Source of the DNA: Acidobacteriota bacterium
Lineage (GTDB): Bacteria > Acidobacteriota > Vicinamibacteria > Marinacidobacterales > Marinacidobacteraceae
Assembly (NCBI GenBank): GCA_022828085.1
Contig: JAJEIY010000074.1
Span: 1 to 64,000 of the forward strand
Direction of reading: 5' to 3'
Length of the DNA: 64,000 nt
The number at the start of each line of letters is the position of its first letter. Within the stretch, counting starts at the first letter, position 1. The notes below the pieces were generated by a model, which had not been told where the DNA came from, searched no databases, and was given only the letters and a program-made list of their open reading frames with translations. The position numbers were made by a program, and so were the translations under genes. Positions 9,449 through 19,226 of this stretch are shown here, one piece after another.

Positions 9449-10758
9449 CCGCGTCCCCCGAAGAAGCCCCAGTCTTCCGGTATCCGGACAGCTCCGTCTT
9501 CTACCGGGATCTCGAGCGCGCCTATCGAGTCGCGAAGCGCGCGGCCGGCGCCTGGATCGAGGCGGACGACGGCAGCCGGTGGCTCGACGCCTGCGGCGGC
9601 GCGCTCACGATCACCGTGGGACACGGACGGCCGGAGGTAGTCCAGGCCGCCGCAGACCAGCTCACCGACGTGGCGTACGTGCACGGCGCCCAGTTCACCA
9701 CCGCGGCCATGGAGGAAGCCGCGGCGCTCCTCGTCGATTCGCTGCCTCCGGCCTACCGGGACGCCAAGGTCTACCTGACTCCCGGCGGCGCGGAAGCGGT
9801 CGAGACCGCGATCAAGCTGGCGCGCGCCCACGCGCTGGCCATTGGCCGGCCCGAGCGCCACCGGATCATCTCGCAGTCGCCCGGGTACCACGGCAACACC
9901 CTCGGGGCGCTGGCAGTTTCGGGACGGGATTCGCTCCGGACTCCTTACCTGCCGCTGCTCGCGGACATGCCGCTCGTCGCGGCGCCCTGGTGCCCGCGCT
10001 GCCCACTCGGCCTCCGCTATCCGGAATGCGAGATCGCCTGCGCAGCCGAAGTGGACCGGGCGGTCGAGCGCACGGACGGAAGCGCCGCCGCGGTCCTCGT
10101 GGAACCGGTGCTCGGCGCTTCCGCGGGCGGATTCGCACCGCCCGCGGACTACCTGCGAGCGGTCCGCCGCACGACCGCCGAAGCGGGCCTCCTTCTCATC
10201 GCGGACGAGGTCCTCAGCGGATGCGGCCGGACCGGGCGCTTCCTGGCGTTGGAGCATGCCGGCGTGGACGCGGACATCGTGGTGCTCGGCAAGGGCCTGA
10301 CCTCCGGCTTCCTCCCCGGGGGCGCGGTCGTCGCGAAACCGGAGGTGGTCGAGGCGGTCGCCCCCGAGTTCCGGCACGGGTTCACGTTCTCGCACCATCC
10401 GGTGGTCGCCGCAGTCGTCCGGGAAGTCCTGCGGGTCATCCGCGACGAAGGACTGGTGGCGCGCGCGGCGTCGCTGGAGGACGCGTTCCGCACCGCTCTC
10501 GAACCCCTCGGAGGCGAACCGGCCGTCGAAGGGTGGTGGGTCCGCGGGCTGCTCGCGGGCATCGCGCTTCGTCCGGAAGGCGCCGGCGGGCGTTCGGCCC
10601 GGCAGTTCGCCGCATCCGCCTGGGAACGCGGCCTACTGGTGTACCCGGTCGGCGGACCCGAGGGACAGGGGGACCTGGTGGTGCTCGCTCCCCCGCTCGC
10701 AATCCCCCGTGACGACCTCGCGGAGATCGGCCGCCGCCTGCTCTCCGCGTTTTCCTAG
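9445..10758 (+). CDS. Class III (PLP-dependent) aminotransferase
   Basis: LTPGGAEAVETAIKLARA, LLIADEVLSGCGRTGRF, VLGKGLTSGFLPGGAVV. Confidence 0.92.
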   Translation: MTASPEEAPVFRYPDSSVFYRDLERAYRVAKRAAGAWIEADDGSRWLDACGGALTITVGHGRPEVVQAAADQLTDVAYVHGAQFTTAAMEEAAALLVDSLPPAYRDAKVYLTPGGAEAVETAIKLARAHALAIGRPERHRIISQSPGYHGNTLGALAVSGRDSLRTPYLPLLADMPLVAAPWCPRCPLGLRYPECEIACAAEVDRAVERTDGSAAAVLVEPVLGASAGGFAPPADYLRAVRRTTAEAGLLLIADEVLSGCGRTGRFLALEHAGVDADIVVLGKGLTSGFLPGGAVVAKPEVVEAVAPEFRHGFTFSHHPVVAAVVREVLRVIRDEGLVARAASLEDAFRTALEPLGGEPAVEGWWVRGLLAGIALRPEGAGGRSARQFAASAWERGLLVYPVGGPEGQGDLVVLAPPLAIPRDDLAEIGRRLLSAFS

Positions 10759-10770
10759 TTCCTCCGCCGC

Positions 10771-11778
10771 ATGCCCGACAGACCCCTCCGCGACCAGGTA
10801 GCCGTCGTGGCCGGCGCCACCCGCGGCGCCGGACGCGGGATCGCGCGCATGCTGGGGGCCGCCGGGGCCACGGTGTACTGCACCGGCCGCAGCGTCCGGG
10901 GCCGGCCCGCGACACCCGGACGACCGGAGACGCTCGAGGAAACCGCGGAACTGGTCACAGCCGAGGGCGGCCACGGGATCGCGGTGCGGACGGACCACAC
11001 CGTCGAGGAGGAGGTCGAAGCGCTCTTCGCGCGCGTCCGCTCGGATTCCGGCCGCCTCGACATCCTGGTGAACGACATCTGGGGCGGCGACCCCCTCACC
11101 GAGTGGGGAACGCCGTTCTGGGAGCTCTCCACTTCCCGGGGGAAGACCCTGCTCGAGCTCGCCGTCCACACCCACATCAATACGAGCCGCCACGGGGCGC
11201 CGCTCATGGTGGAACGAGGCTCCGGGCTGATCGTCGAGGTGACCGACGGGGACACTCTCGGGTACCGCGGCAATCTCTTCTACGACCTCGCGAAGAACGC
11301 GGTCATCCGGCTCGCCTACGCGATGGCGGCCGACCTCTGCGCGCATCGGGTGACCGCGCTCGCCCTCACTCCCGGGTTCCTTCGTTCCGAGGCCGTGCTC
11401 GACCACTTCGGGGTGACCGAGGAGACCTGGCGGGACGCCATCGCGAAGGACCCCTACTTCGCGGAATCCGAGACGCCCGCCTTCGTCGGCCGCGCGGTGG
11501 CGGCGCTGGCCGCCGATCCGAACGTGGGAGAGAAGAGCGGCGGGCTCTACTCCAGTTGGGAGCTGGCCCGGGAATACGGCTTCACGGACGTCGACGGCCG
11601 CCAGCCGCACTGGGGCGAGTTCTTTCGCCGGCAGGTCCGCCGCATCCTCGAACAGGAAACTCCGCCGGACGACATGGACCGCTTCGTGGTCCAGACCCGG
11701 CTCTGGCAGACGGAGCGCGACCCCGGCGCCGCCGAAGAGACGCACCGACTGAGGGCATGGCTGAAGCGGCACGGGTAG
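10771..11778 (+). CDS. SDR family oxidoreductase
   Basis: VAVVAGATRGAGRGIARMLGAAGATVYCTGRS Rossmann motif; YDLAK catalytic motif. Confidence 0.9.
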   Translation: MPDRPLRDQVAVVAGATRGAGRGIARMLGAAGATVYCTGRSVRGRPATPGRPETLEETAELVTAEGGHGIAVRTDHTVEEEVEALFARVRSDSGRLDILVNDIWGGDPLTEWGTPFWELSTSRGKTLLELAVHTHINTSRHGAPLMVERGSGLIVEVTDGDTLGYRGNLFYDLAKNAVIRLAYAMAADLCAHRVTALALTPGFLRSEAVLDHFGVTEETWRDAIAKDPYFAESETPAFVGRAVAALAADPNVGEKSGGLYSSWELAREYGFTDVDGRQPHWGEFFRRQVRRILEQETPPDDMDRFVVQTRLWQTERDPGAAEETHRLRAWLKRHG

Positions 11779-11807
11779 CCGAGGCGTTTCGCCTCGCTAC
11801 GCTCGGC

Positions 11808-11832
11808 GATGCCGGCCGGAGGCCGGCGCTCC
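11808..11832. repeat. REP-like hairpin
   Basis: gatgccggccggaggccggcgctcc. Confidence 0.75.
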
Positions 11833-11886
11833 GACGATAATCCGGTCCCGGAAGTCCCGATCCTGTCCGAGTCCAAGGTCCTGACC

Positions 11887-12783
11887 ATGCGCGAGGCGGT
11901 GAGCCGCTTCGTGCGCGACGGGGACACCGTGGTGCTGGAGGGGTTCACGCACCTGATTCCGTTCGCGGCCGGCCAGGAGATCATCCGCCAGCGGCGGCGG
12001 GATCTCGCGCTCGTCCGTCTGACGCCGGACCTGCTCATGGACCAGATGGTGGCCGCCGGCACCGCCCGCAAACTCATCTTCGGGTGGCTCGGCAATCCGG
12101 GCGTGGGCTCGCTGCACGCCGTGCGGCGGGCGGTCGAACGGGCCTATCCGGGGCCTCTCGCAATCGAGGAGTACTCCCACTTTGGACTGCTCTGCCGGTA
12201 CAAGGCAGCCGCTTCCGGCCTTCCCTTTTTCCCGCTGCGCGGTTATCGGGGGACCGACCTGCCCCGGGTGAATCCGCACCTGAAGCAGGTCAAGTGTCCC
12301 TTCACCGGGGAAACGCTCGACGCGGTTTCGGCGCTTCATCCCGACGTCGCCATCGTGAACGCCCAGCGCGCCGACTCGCAGGGCAACACCCAGATCTGGG
12401 GTCTGGTGGGAGCCCAGCGGGAAGCCGCCTTCGCCGCCCGGCGGGTGATCGTGGTGGTCGAGGAAGTCGTCCCGGAGGACGTGGTGCGCGCCGATCCCAA
12501 CCGCACCCAGATTCCCTCGGTCGTGGTGGACGCGGTCGTGGAAGAGCCGTGGAGCGCCCACCCCAGTTTCGTCCAGGGCTACTACGACCGCGACAACGCC
12601 GCCTACCTGGCGTGGGACCGCATCACCCGCGATCCGGCGAGGCTCGAGCGCTACCTCGACGAGTGGGTGCACGGCCTCCCGGACCGGGCCGTCTATCTCG
12701 ACCGTCTCGGCGAAGAAACGCAGCGCCGCCTCCGCCCGGGCCCCCGCCTCGCGGGCCCGGTGGACTACGGGGACTACCGGTGA
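11887..12783 (+). CDS. CoA-transferase subunit A (glutaconate CoA-transferase/IpdA-like)
   Basis: MREAVSRFVRDGDTVVLEGFTHLIPFAAGQEIIRQ; start within ORF 11809-12783 is uncertain. Confidence 0.87.
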   Translation: MREAVSRFVRDGDTVVLEGFTHLIPFAAGQEIIRQRRRDLALVRLTPDLLMDQMVAAGTARKLIFGWLGNPGVGSLHAVRRAVERAYPGPLAIEEYSHFGLLCRYKAAASGLPFFPLRGYRGTDLPRVNPHLKQVKCPFTGETLDAVSALHPDVAIVNAQRADSQGNTQIWGLVGAQREAAFAARRVIVVVEEVVPEDVVRADPNRTQIPSVVVDAVVEEPWSAHPSFVQGYYDRDNAAYLAWDRITRDPARLERYLDEWVHGLPDRAVYLDRLGEETQRRLRPGPRLAGPVDYGDYR

Positions 12784-13562
12784 CGGGCGGCCCGGGCGCG
12801 CCCACGCGGGCCGAAATCATGGTGTTCGCTGCGTGCCGCGAGGTGCGGGACGGGGACTGCGTGTTCGTCGGGGTCGGACTTCCCAACCTCGCGGTCCAGC
12901 TCGCGCTCCGCCTCCACGCGCCGCGTTGCCACCTCATCTACGAGTCCGGCGTCTTCGGGGCCCGGCCCGTCCGGCTGCCGATCTCGATCGGCGATCCGTG
13001 CCTGGTCAGCGGCGCCGCCCAGGTGCTCCCCATGGCGGAAACGTTCCTCTACTTCCTGCAGGGCGGGCGCACCGACCTGGGCTTTCTGGGCGCCGCCCAG
13101 ATCGACCGCCACGGAAACCTCAACACGACGGTGGTGGGGCGTGACTACGGCCATCCCAAGGTGCGGCTTCCGGGCGCCGGGGGGGCTCCCGACATCGCCC
13201 TGAACGCGCGCCGGACCGTGGTCATCGCCCGGCAGGACCGGAGGAAGTTCGTGGAGCGGCTGGACTTCCGCACCACCGTGGGGTGGGCCGAGGGCGGGAC
13301 CAGCCGCCGGGCGATGGGCGCTCCCGGCGGCGGGCCGGCCCGGGTCATCACCGATCTCGGCGTCTACGGCTTCGACGCCGGGACCCGGGAGATGACGCTC
13401 GAATCGGTTCATCCCGGCGTGACGCTGGAGCAGGTGCGGGAGGCGACCGGCTGGGATCTCAAGGTGGGTTCGCCGCTTGGAACCACGGAGGCTCCGGACG
13501 CGGCGATGCTCCGCCTGCTCCGCGAGGAGCTCGACCCGGACCGGATCTATCTGAAGGGCTGA
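12780..13562 (+). CDS. CoA-transferase subunit B
   Basis: CVFVGVGLPNLAVQLALRLHAPRCHLIYESGVFG; GTG start overlaps the subunit A stop. Confidence 0.87.
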   Translation: MTGGPGAPTRAEIMVFAACREVRDGDCVFVGVGLPNLAVQLALRLHAPRCHLIYESGVFGARPVRLPISIGDPCLVSGAAQVLPMAETFLYFLQGGRTDLGFLGAAQIDRHGNLNTTVVGRDYGHPKVRLPGAGGAPDIALNARRTVVIARQDRRKFVERLDFRTTVGWAEGGTSRRAMGAPGGGPARVITDLGVYGFDAGTREMTLESVHPGVTLEQVREATGWDLKVGSPLGTTEAPDAAMLRLLREELDPDRIYLKG

Positions 13563-13570
13563 CGTACGGG

Positions 13571-14341
13571 GTGTACGGCGCGGTCATCGGCGACTTCGTC
13601 GGCTCCCGCTACGAGTTCGGGGACTTCCGTTCCACGGAGTTCGACTTCTTCGGCCCCGGGTGCCGTTTCACCGACGACACGGTCTGTACCGCCGCCGTTG
13701 CCGACATCCTGCTCAACGGGCGCGATCCCGCGGCCACGATGCAGGCCTGGTGCCGCCGCTATCCGGACTGCAGTTGGGGCGGCCGCTTCGGCCGGTGGAT
13801 CCACGAGGAAACGCCGGTCCCCTACGGAAGCTACGGGAACGGAGCGGCCATGCGGGTCTCGCCGGCCGCGTTCGTGAACCGCCGCCGGCCCCTGGCCAAC
13901 GCCCTCGACGCCGCCGACCGGGTCACGAGGATCACCCACGATCATCCCGAGGGCATGAAGGGCGCCCGGGCGACCACCCACGCGATCTGGCTTGCATTCC
14001 AGGGAGAGATGACCGAATCGATCGCGGCCGCGGTCGCCGGGACCTACGGATACGACCTCTCGCGGGACGTCACGACGATCCGCGAGGCCTACGAGTACAA
14101 CGAGACGTGCCAGCGCACGGTGCCGGAGGCGCTCGTCTGCGCCCTCGAGGCGGCGGACTTCGAGGCGGCCGTCCGGAACGCGGTCTCCCTGGGTGGGGAC
14201 GCCGACACCCTGGCCGCGATCGCCGGCTCGGTGGCGGAAGCCCTCTACGGAATCCCGCCGGACTTCGTCTCCTTCGCCGAGACCGGGATCCTCCGCGGCG
14301 CGCCGGACATCCGGGACGTCCTCCGCGCGATGTACGCGTAG
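13571..14341 (+). CDS. ADP-ribosylglycohydrolase family protein
   Basis: GAVIGDFVGSRYEF...RFTDDTVCTAAVADILL...VSLGGDADTLAAIAGSVAEALYG (DraG/ARH motifs); GTG start proposed. Confidence 0.88.
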   Translation: MYGAVIGDFVGSRYEFGDFRSTEFDFFGPGCRFTDDTVCTAAVADILLNGRDPAATMQAWCRRYPDCSWGGRFGRWIHEETPVPYGSYGNGAAMRVSPAAFVNRRRPLANALDAADRVTRITHDHPEGMKGARATTHAIWLAFQGEMTESIAAAVAGTYGYDLSRDVTTIREAYEYNETCQRTVPEALVCALEAADFEAAVRNAVSLGGDADTLAAIAGSVAEALYGIPPDFVSFAETGILRGAPDIRDVLRAMYA

Positions 14342-14364
14342 CGGATTGCCGGTCCCGAACCCCC

Positions 14365-16986
14365 TCAGTGTTCCCAGGAGTCCGCGATGGTGACATCGGC
14401 GACCAGGGGGACGCGAAGCTCCGCGACGGACTCCATTTCACGGCGGACGAGTTCGCCGACGGCTTCCGCCTCGCCCGGTTCCACCTCGATCAGCAGTTCG
14501 TCGTGGACCTGGAGCAGGACGACTCCCGAGGTCGGCAAGAGCGCCCGGTCCACGCCGAGCATCGCGATCTTGATGAGATCGGCGGCGGTCCCCTGGATCG
14601 GGGCGTTCACCGCCATGCGCTCGGCGGCCTCGCGGCGGGCGCGCTGGGTGGTGCGGATCTCGGGGATGTGCCGCTGGCGGCCGAAGAGCGTGGTGACGCG
14701 GCCGGTCGTGCGCGCCTCCTCCCGGATGGACTCGATCAGGTCCCGGACCCGGGCGTAGCGGTCGAAGTACGCGTCGATGAAGGCCTTCGCCTCTCCCGTG
14801 GAAACGCCGATCTCCTTGGCGAGGGTGAATGCGGTCTTGCCGTAGATGACCGAGAAGTTCACGATCTTGGCCCGCCGGCGCGCTTCTCCCGGGCTGAGTC
14901 CGAAGTCGGCGAAGACTTCGTTCGCAGTCCGGGCATGGATGTCTTCCCCGGACCGGAACGCCTCGATGAGCACCGGATCGCCGCTCAGGTGCGCCAGGAT
15001 GCGCAGCTCGATCTGGGAGTAGTCCGCGGACAGGAGGCGCTTCCCGGGAGCGGCGACGAAGGCCTTCCGGACCTGGCGGCCGAGGTCCGAGCGGACCGGA
15101 ATGTTCTGGAGGTTGGGGTCCGAACTCGAGAGCCGCCCGGTGGCGGCCACCGCCTGGTGGAGCCGGGTGTGGAGCCTCCCCGTCCCCGGCGCCACCAGTT
15201 CCGGCAGCGGGTCCACGTAGGTGCTCTTCAGTTTGGCGACCTCGCGGTACTCGAGCACGAGACGGGGCACCTCGTGGTAGTCCGCCAGCTCTTCAAGCAC
15301 GCCGGCCCTCGTCGAAGCGCGCTTGGTCTTCTGCGTCTTCGCGGTCTGGGGGAGCTGCAGTTTGTCGAAGAGGATCTCCCCGAGCTGCTTGGGACTCTGG
15401 ATGTCGAACGGGGTCCCCGCCAGCTCGTGGATCCGCGCCGTCAGCTCCTCGAGCCGGGACTGGAGGTTCCTGCTGAGGCCGCGCAGCGCCTCGCTGTCGA
15501 GGCGGATGCCGCGCGTTTCGATACGGGCGAGCACCGGCAGGAGCGGCATTTCGATGTCCCGGAAGACACCGGTGAGCTGCTCGGCTTCGAGGAGGCCGTC
15601 CAGCTTCTCGGCCAGGCGGTGCTGCCAGGCCGCCGCGATCGCGATTCGCCGGTCGGGCGCCGCAGTCCCGAACAGGGTCGCCGGTGACGCCTCCGCTTCC
15701 GGAAGCGAGAGGCCGACGTAGTCGCGGAGCACGTCGCCGAACCCCTGCGCCCGGCGGGTGGTGTTGAGGAGCCAGGCCGCCACCTGCGAGTCATGCGCCA
15801 CCGCGGGCAGGGTTCCGCCCTGCTCCAGCCACCAGCGAACGAAGGGCTGGACCTCGTGTCCGACGAGCGCCGGGCCGTCCGCGAGCGCGGGCCGGAGCGC
15901 CTCCACGAGATCCCGCTCGCCGATGCGCTCTCCGACCGCCACCAGCAGGCCCTCTCCCGCGGTGGAGGCGAGCCCCAGCGCGGCGAGCGGCGCCGGATCG
16001 CGGCCGCGCGCGGGACCGAACGTCGCGTGCACCGCAAGCCGCCCGGCGTCGCGGGCGCGGTCCAGGAGCCGAATCACGTCGCCGGCGCCGGCGGCCGTCC
16101 GTACTTCGGGGAGGCGCGCGGCCGGGGCCGGCGACAGGTCCCGGGCGTGGGTACGGAGTTCGAGCTCCTCGAGGAGCTGGCGGGCGTCTTCCACCCGGGG
16201 GCCTCGGTAGCGGAGCCCCAGGAGTCCCTCTCCCGCTTCGGGAACCGGCACGTTCAGGCGAAGCAGGGCAAGCTCCCGCGAAAGCCGCGCCGAGGCGGCG
16301 TGCTCGTCGAGCAGGGTCGCCGTCCGCTTGCGGGCGATCTCGCCCGTGTGCGCCAGGATGTCCTCGACCCCGCCGAAGGAAGCGATGAGGGTCTTGGCGG
16401 TCTTGGGACCGATTCCCGGAACCCCGGGAATGTTGTCCACGGAGTCGCCGACGAGCCCGAGGTAGTCCGGAACCCGCTCCGGGGGCACGCTGAGCTTCGC
16501 CTCCACGCCGGCGCGATCGAGCCGCTGGGCGGTGTCCGCCGGCGGCACGACGCTGATCCGGTCGTCCACGAGCTGGAGCAGGTCCTTGTCGCCGGAGACG
16601 ACCAGCACCCGGTACCCTCTGCCGCTTCCGGCCCGCGCCAGGGTTCCGATCACATCGTCCGCTTCCACCCCGGCGATCTCGACCACCGTCACTCCCAGCA
16701 CCCGCGAAAGATCCCGCGTGAACGGCACCTGTTGCGCCAGTTCCGGCGGCATCTCCGGCCGGTTCGCCTTGTATTCGGGATAGGCCTTGTGACGGAAGGT
16801 GGGGCCCGGGGCGTCGAAGGCCACCGCGGCGTACTCGGGAGCCTCCTCGCGCAGGATCTTCCTCAGCGTCGCCACGTAGCCGTGCAGGGCGCCGTTCGGC
16901 AGGCCGTCCGAGCGGGTCAGCCGGGGCATCGCGAAGAACGACCGGAACAGCAGGTTGTTGCCGTCCACCAGCAGCAGGGTCGCCAT
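14365..16986 (-). CDS. polA: DNA polymerase I
   Basis: N-terminal 5' nuclease (VDGNNLLFRSFFAMPRL; GDSVDNIPGVPGIGPKTA) and Pol A domain (SADYSQIELRILAHLSGD; VLLQVHDELLIEV). Confidence 0.96.
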   Translation of the reverse strand: MATLLLVDGNNLLFRSFFAMPRLTRSDGLPNGALHGYVATLRKILREEAPEYAAVAFDAPGPTFRHKAYPEYKANRPEMPPELAQQVPFTRDLSRVLGVTVVEIAGVEADDVIGTLARAGSGRGYRVLVVSGDKDLLQLVDDRISVVPPADTAQRLDRAGVEAKLSVPPERVPDYLGLVGDSVDNIPGVPGIGPKTAKTLIASFGGVEDILAHTGEIARKRTATLLDEHAASARLSRELALLRLNVPVPEAGEGLLGLRYRGPRVEDARQLLEELELRTHARDLSPAPAARLPEVRTAAGAGDVIRLLDRARDAGRLAVHATFGPARGRDPAPLAALGLASTAGEGLLVAVGERIGERDLVEALRPALADGPALVGHEVQPFVRWWLEQGGTLPAVAHDSQVAAWLLNTTRRAQGFGDVLRDYVGLSLPEAEASPATLFGTAAPDRRIAIAAAWQHRLAEKLDGLLEAEQLTGVFRDIEMPLLPVLARIETRGIRLDSEALRGLSRNLQSRLEELTARIHELAGTPFDIQSPKQLGEILFDKLQLPQTAKTQKTKRASTRAGVLEELADYHEVPRLVLEYREVAKLKSTYVDPLPELVAPGTGRLHTRLHQAVAATGRLSSSDPNLQNIPVRSDLGRQVRKAFVAAPGKRLLSADYSQIELRILAHLSGDPVLIEAFRSGEDIHARTANEVFADFGLSPGEARRRAKIVNFSVIYGKTAFTLAKEIGVSTGEAKAFIDAYFDRYARVRDLIESIREEARTTGRVTTLFGRQRHIPEIRTTQRARREAAERMAVNAPIQGTAADLIKIAMLGVDRALLPTSGVVLLQVHDELLIEVEPGEAEAVGELVRREMESVAELRVPLVADVTIADSWEH

Positions 16987-17019
16987 CGAGAGTGGCCCGG
17001 ATTCTACGGGCGGGCCGGA

Positions 17020-17673
17020 TCGGCACTGATCCTGGCGGCCGGCCTCGGGTGCGCGCCGGCGGCGTGGGAAGAGCACCACCGGCTCGCCCTCGACGGGTCG
17101 GGGACTTCGGTCATCCGTCTTTCGGCGGACCTGCTTCCGGACGGTGGCGCAGAGGATGCCTCGCTGGCCCTTTCGAACGAGCTCGCCGCGGAAGGGCTGA
17201 CCGTGGTCCGGACCCGCGCCAGACGACGCAGCCAGGTCGAAGCGGAGGTCCGGTTCGACGCCGTCACGTCGCTCTGTGAGGCGCCGCTCCTCCGCCGGGA
17301 CTGCACCTACCGGGAAACCGGGGACGGCGGCTTCGACCTCGCGATGACCATCGCGCCGCGGCCGGCCGCTTCGCCGCAACCCGGAAGAGACATCGAAATC
17401 CGCGTGCGCACCGAAGGCAGGATCATGGAGCACAACAGCGACGGTCCCCTCCAGCGCGGCAACGTGATCTCCTGGGGCCGCCCGCTCGATGAGTTCCTGG
17501 GCGACGGACTCGAAGTCCGCGTCCGGACGGACGGGACCAGCGTCTTCGCCGCCACCACCCGCATCGTTCTGCGCAGCGCGCTCATCGCGGCCGGGATCGT
17601 CGGGATCGGTCTGACGCTGCTGGTGCTGGAGGGACGGCGGCGCCTGCGGCGGGAGCGCACCGAGGGGGGGTAA
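17020..17673 (+). CDS. Hypothetical membrane-anchored lipoprotein-like protein (start uncertain)
   Basis: SALILAAGLGCAPA lipobox-like N-terminus and C-terminal TM (ALIAAGIVGIGLTLLVLEGRRRLRRE); no obvious ATG/GTG/TTG start before the signal segment. Confidence 0.5.
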   Translation, partial: SALILAAGLGCAPAAWEEHHRLALDGSGTSVIRLSADLLPDGGAEDASLALSNELAAEGLTVVRTRARRRSQVEAEVRFDAVTSLCEAPLLRRDCTYRETGDGGFDLAMTIAPRPAASPQPGRDIEIRVRTEGRIMEHNSDGPLQRGNVISWGRPLDEFLGDGLEVRVRTDGTSVFAATTRIVLRSALIAAGIVGIGLTLLVLEGRRRLRRERTEGG

Positions 17674-17676
17674 TCG

Positions 17677-18579
17677 TCAGCCCACCAGGGTCTCGAAGAA
17701 CTCGGCGGCGACGTCCGCCGGCTGCTCGCCGTCCACGTCCACGCGGCGGTTGAGCGACCGCATGGTCTCGGTGCTGATCGCGCCGCCGAGCCGCTCGGCC
17801 AGGTCCGCCACCGCGGGGTGGGCGTCCGGACGGTAGACCAGGGCGGACTCGTACGGCGGGAACCAGCCGAGGTCATCCTCGAGGACGAGCAGGTCCAGCT
17901 TGGCGATCCGGCCGTCGGTGGAGTTCCCCACCGCCACGTCCGCCTGACCGGCCTCCATGACCTGGAAGACCATGTCCACCTCGACCTCGATGGACTCCGG
18001 CATCTCGGTGAAACCGTAGTGGTCCATCATCCCGCGGAGCCCGTCGGCCCTTTCGAAGAACGGGTAGCCGGCGACGAAGAGGTAGTCCGAGATCCGGGCC
18101 AGATCGGAGATCGTCCGCAGGTTCCTTTCCCTCGCGAAGTCGCGCGGGACGGCGATGACGTAGTCGTTCGCGAAGCCGATCGGGGGGCCGAGCCGCAGGT
18201 CGAAGCGCTCCCGGTAGAGCTCCTTCACCCGCTCGTAGATCTCTTCCGCGGTCTGCCCCGCCACGAACGTCTCGTGCATGATCGCCGAGTAGGACGTTCC
18301 CGTGTACTCGATGTAGCAGTCGAGATCCCCGTTCGCGATGGCGCTGTGGAGGACGAACGTCTGCATCTGGAACCGCTCGGTCACCGCCAGTCCCGAAGCC
18401 CGGAGCAGCCGCGCCAGCAGTTCGCCCAGGATGATCTGTTCCGAATACGTCTTCGCGCCGAGGACCGCCGACGGACCGCCGGGGGCGCACCCCGCGCCGC
18501 CCGGCCCGGAGGCCAGGAACGCCGCCGGCGCGCCGATGGTCCCCGCGAGAAAACGGCGGCGGCGCATTGTTTCCTTCAC
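17677..18579 (-). CDS. Glycine betaine/osmoprotectant-type ABC transporter substrate-binding protein
   Basis: MRRRRFLAGTIGAPAAF signal; VLGAKTYSEQIILGELLARLLRASGL...YIEYTGTSY, OpuAC/ProX-like. Confidence 0.88.
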   Translation of the reverse strand: MKETMRRRRFLAGTIGAPAAFLASGPGGAGCAPGGPSAVLGAKTYSEQIILGELLARLLRASGLAVTERFQMQTFVLHSAIANGDLDCYIEYTGTSYSAIMHETFVAGQTAEEIYERVKELYRERFDLRLGPPIGFANDYVIAVPRDFARERNLRTISDLARISDYLFVAGYPFFERADGLRGMMDHYGFTEMPESIEVEVDMVFQVMEAGQADVAVGNSTDGRIAKLDLLVLEDDLGWFPPYESALVYRPDAHPAVADLAERLGGAISTETMRSLNRRVDVDGEQPADVAAEFFETLVG

Positions 18580-19226
18580 GGCGTGGGGGCTCCGCGTGAC
18601 GCCACGAGCCGCGCCTCGAGCATCGCGAGCCCGGCGTCCGCGAGCAGCGCGAGGATCGCCGAGGGTATCGCCCCGGCGAAGAGGAGCCGGGAATCGAGCA
18701 TGGCGAGACCCCGGAAGATCAGCGATCCGAGCCCGCCGGCGCCGACCGCGGCGGCGATGGTCACGAGGCCCACCCCCACCACCGTCGCGATGCGGATCCC
18801 GGAGAAGATGGACGGCAGCGCAAGGGGGACCTCGACGAGCGTGAGCCGCTGCCAGTCGGTCATGCCCATCCCGTTCGCCGCGTCCAGGATGGCCGGATCC
18901 ACCTGGCGCACCCCGGTCACCGTGTTCCGGAGGATGGGCAGCAGCGCGTAGAGGACGAGCGCGATGATCGCGGTCCGGCTGCCGATGCCGCCGATGAAGG
19001 GCAGCGGGATGAGGAGCCCGAAGAGCGCGAGCGAGGGCACGGTCTGGATGACCCCCGCGAATCCGAGCACCGGGCGGCCGAGGGCGGGGATGCGGGTGAT
19101 CGCCAGCCCGAGGGGCACGGCGATCAGCACTCCGGCGACCGTGGAGATCACCACCAGCACCACGTGTTCCAGCGTGAGGCCGAGGATCTCGGTCCAGCGG
19201 CCGGCGAGGAACTCGAGGAAGCTCAT
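18576..19226 (-). CDS. ABC transporter permease (OpuBB/ProW-like)
   Basis: TM-rich; GFAGVIQTVPSLALFGLLIPLPFIG, EVPLALPSIFSGIRIATVVGVG. Confidence 0.9.
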   Translation of the reverse strand: MSFLEFLAGRWTEILGLTLEHVVLVVISTVAGVLIAVPLGLAITRIPALGRPVLGFAGVIQTVPSLALFGLLIPLPFIGGIGSRTAIIALVLYALLPILRNTVTGVRQVDPAILDAANGMGMTDWQRLTLVEVPLALPSIFSGIRIATVVGVGLVTIAAAVGAGGLGSLIFRGLAMLDSRLLFAGAIPSAILALLADAGLAMLEARLVASRGAPTP

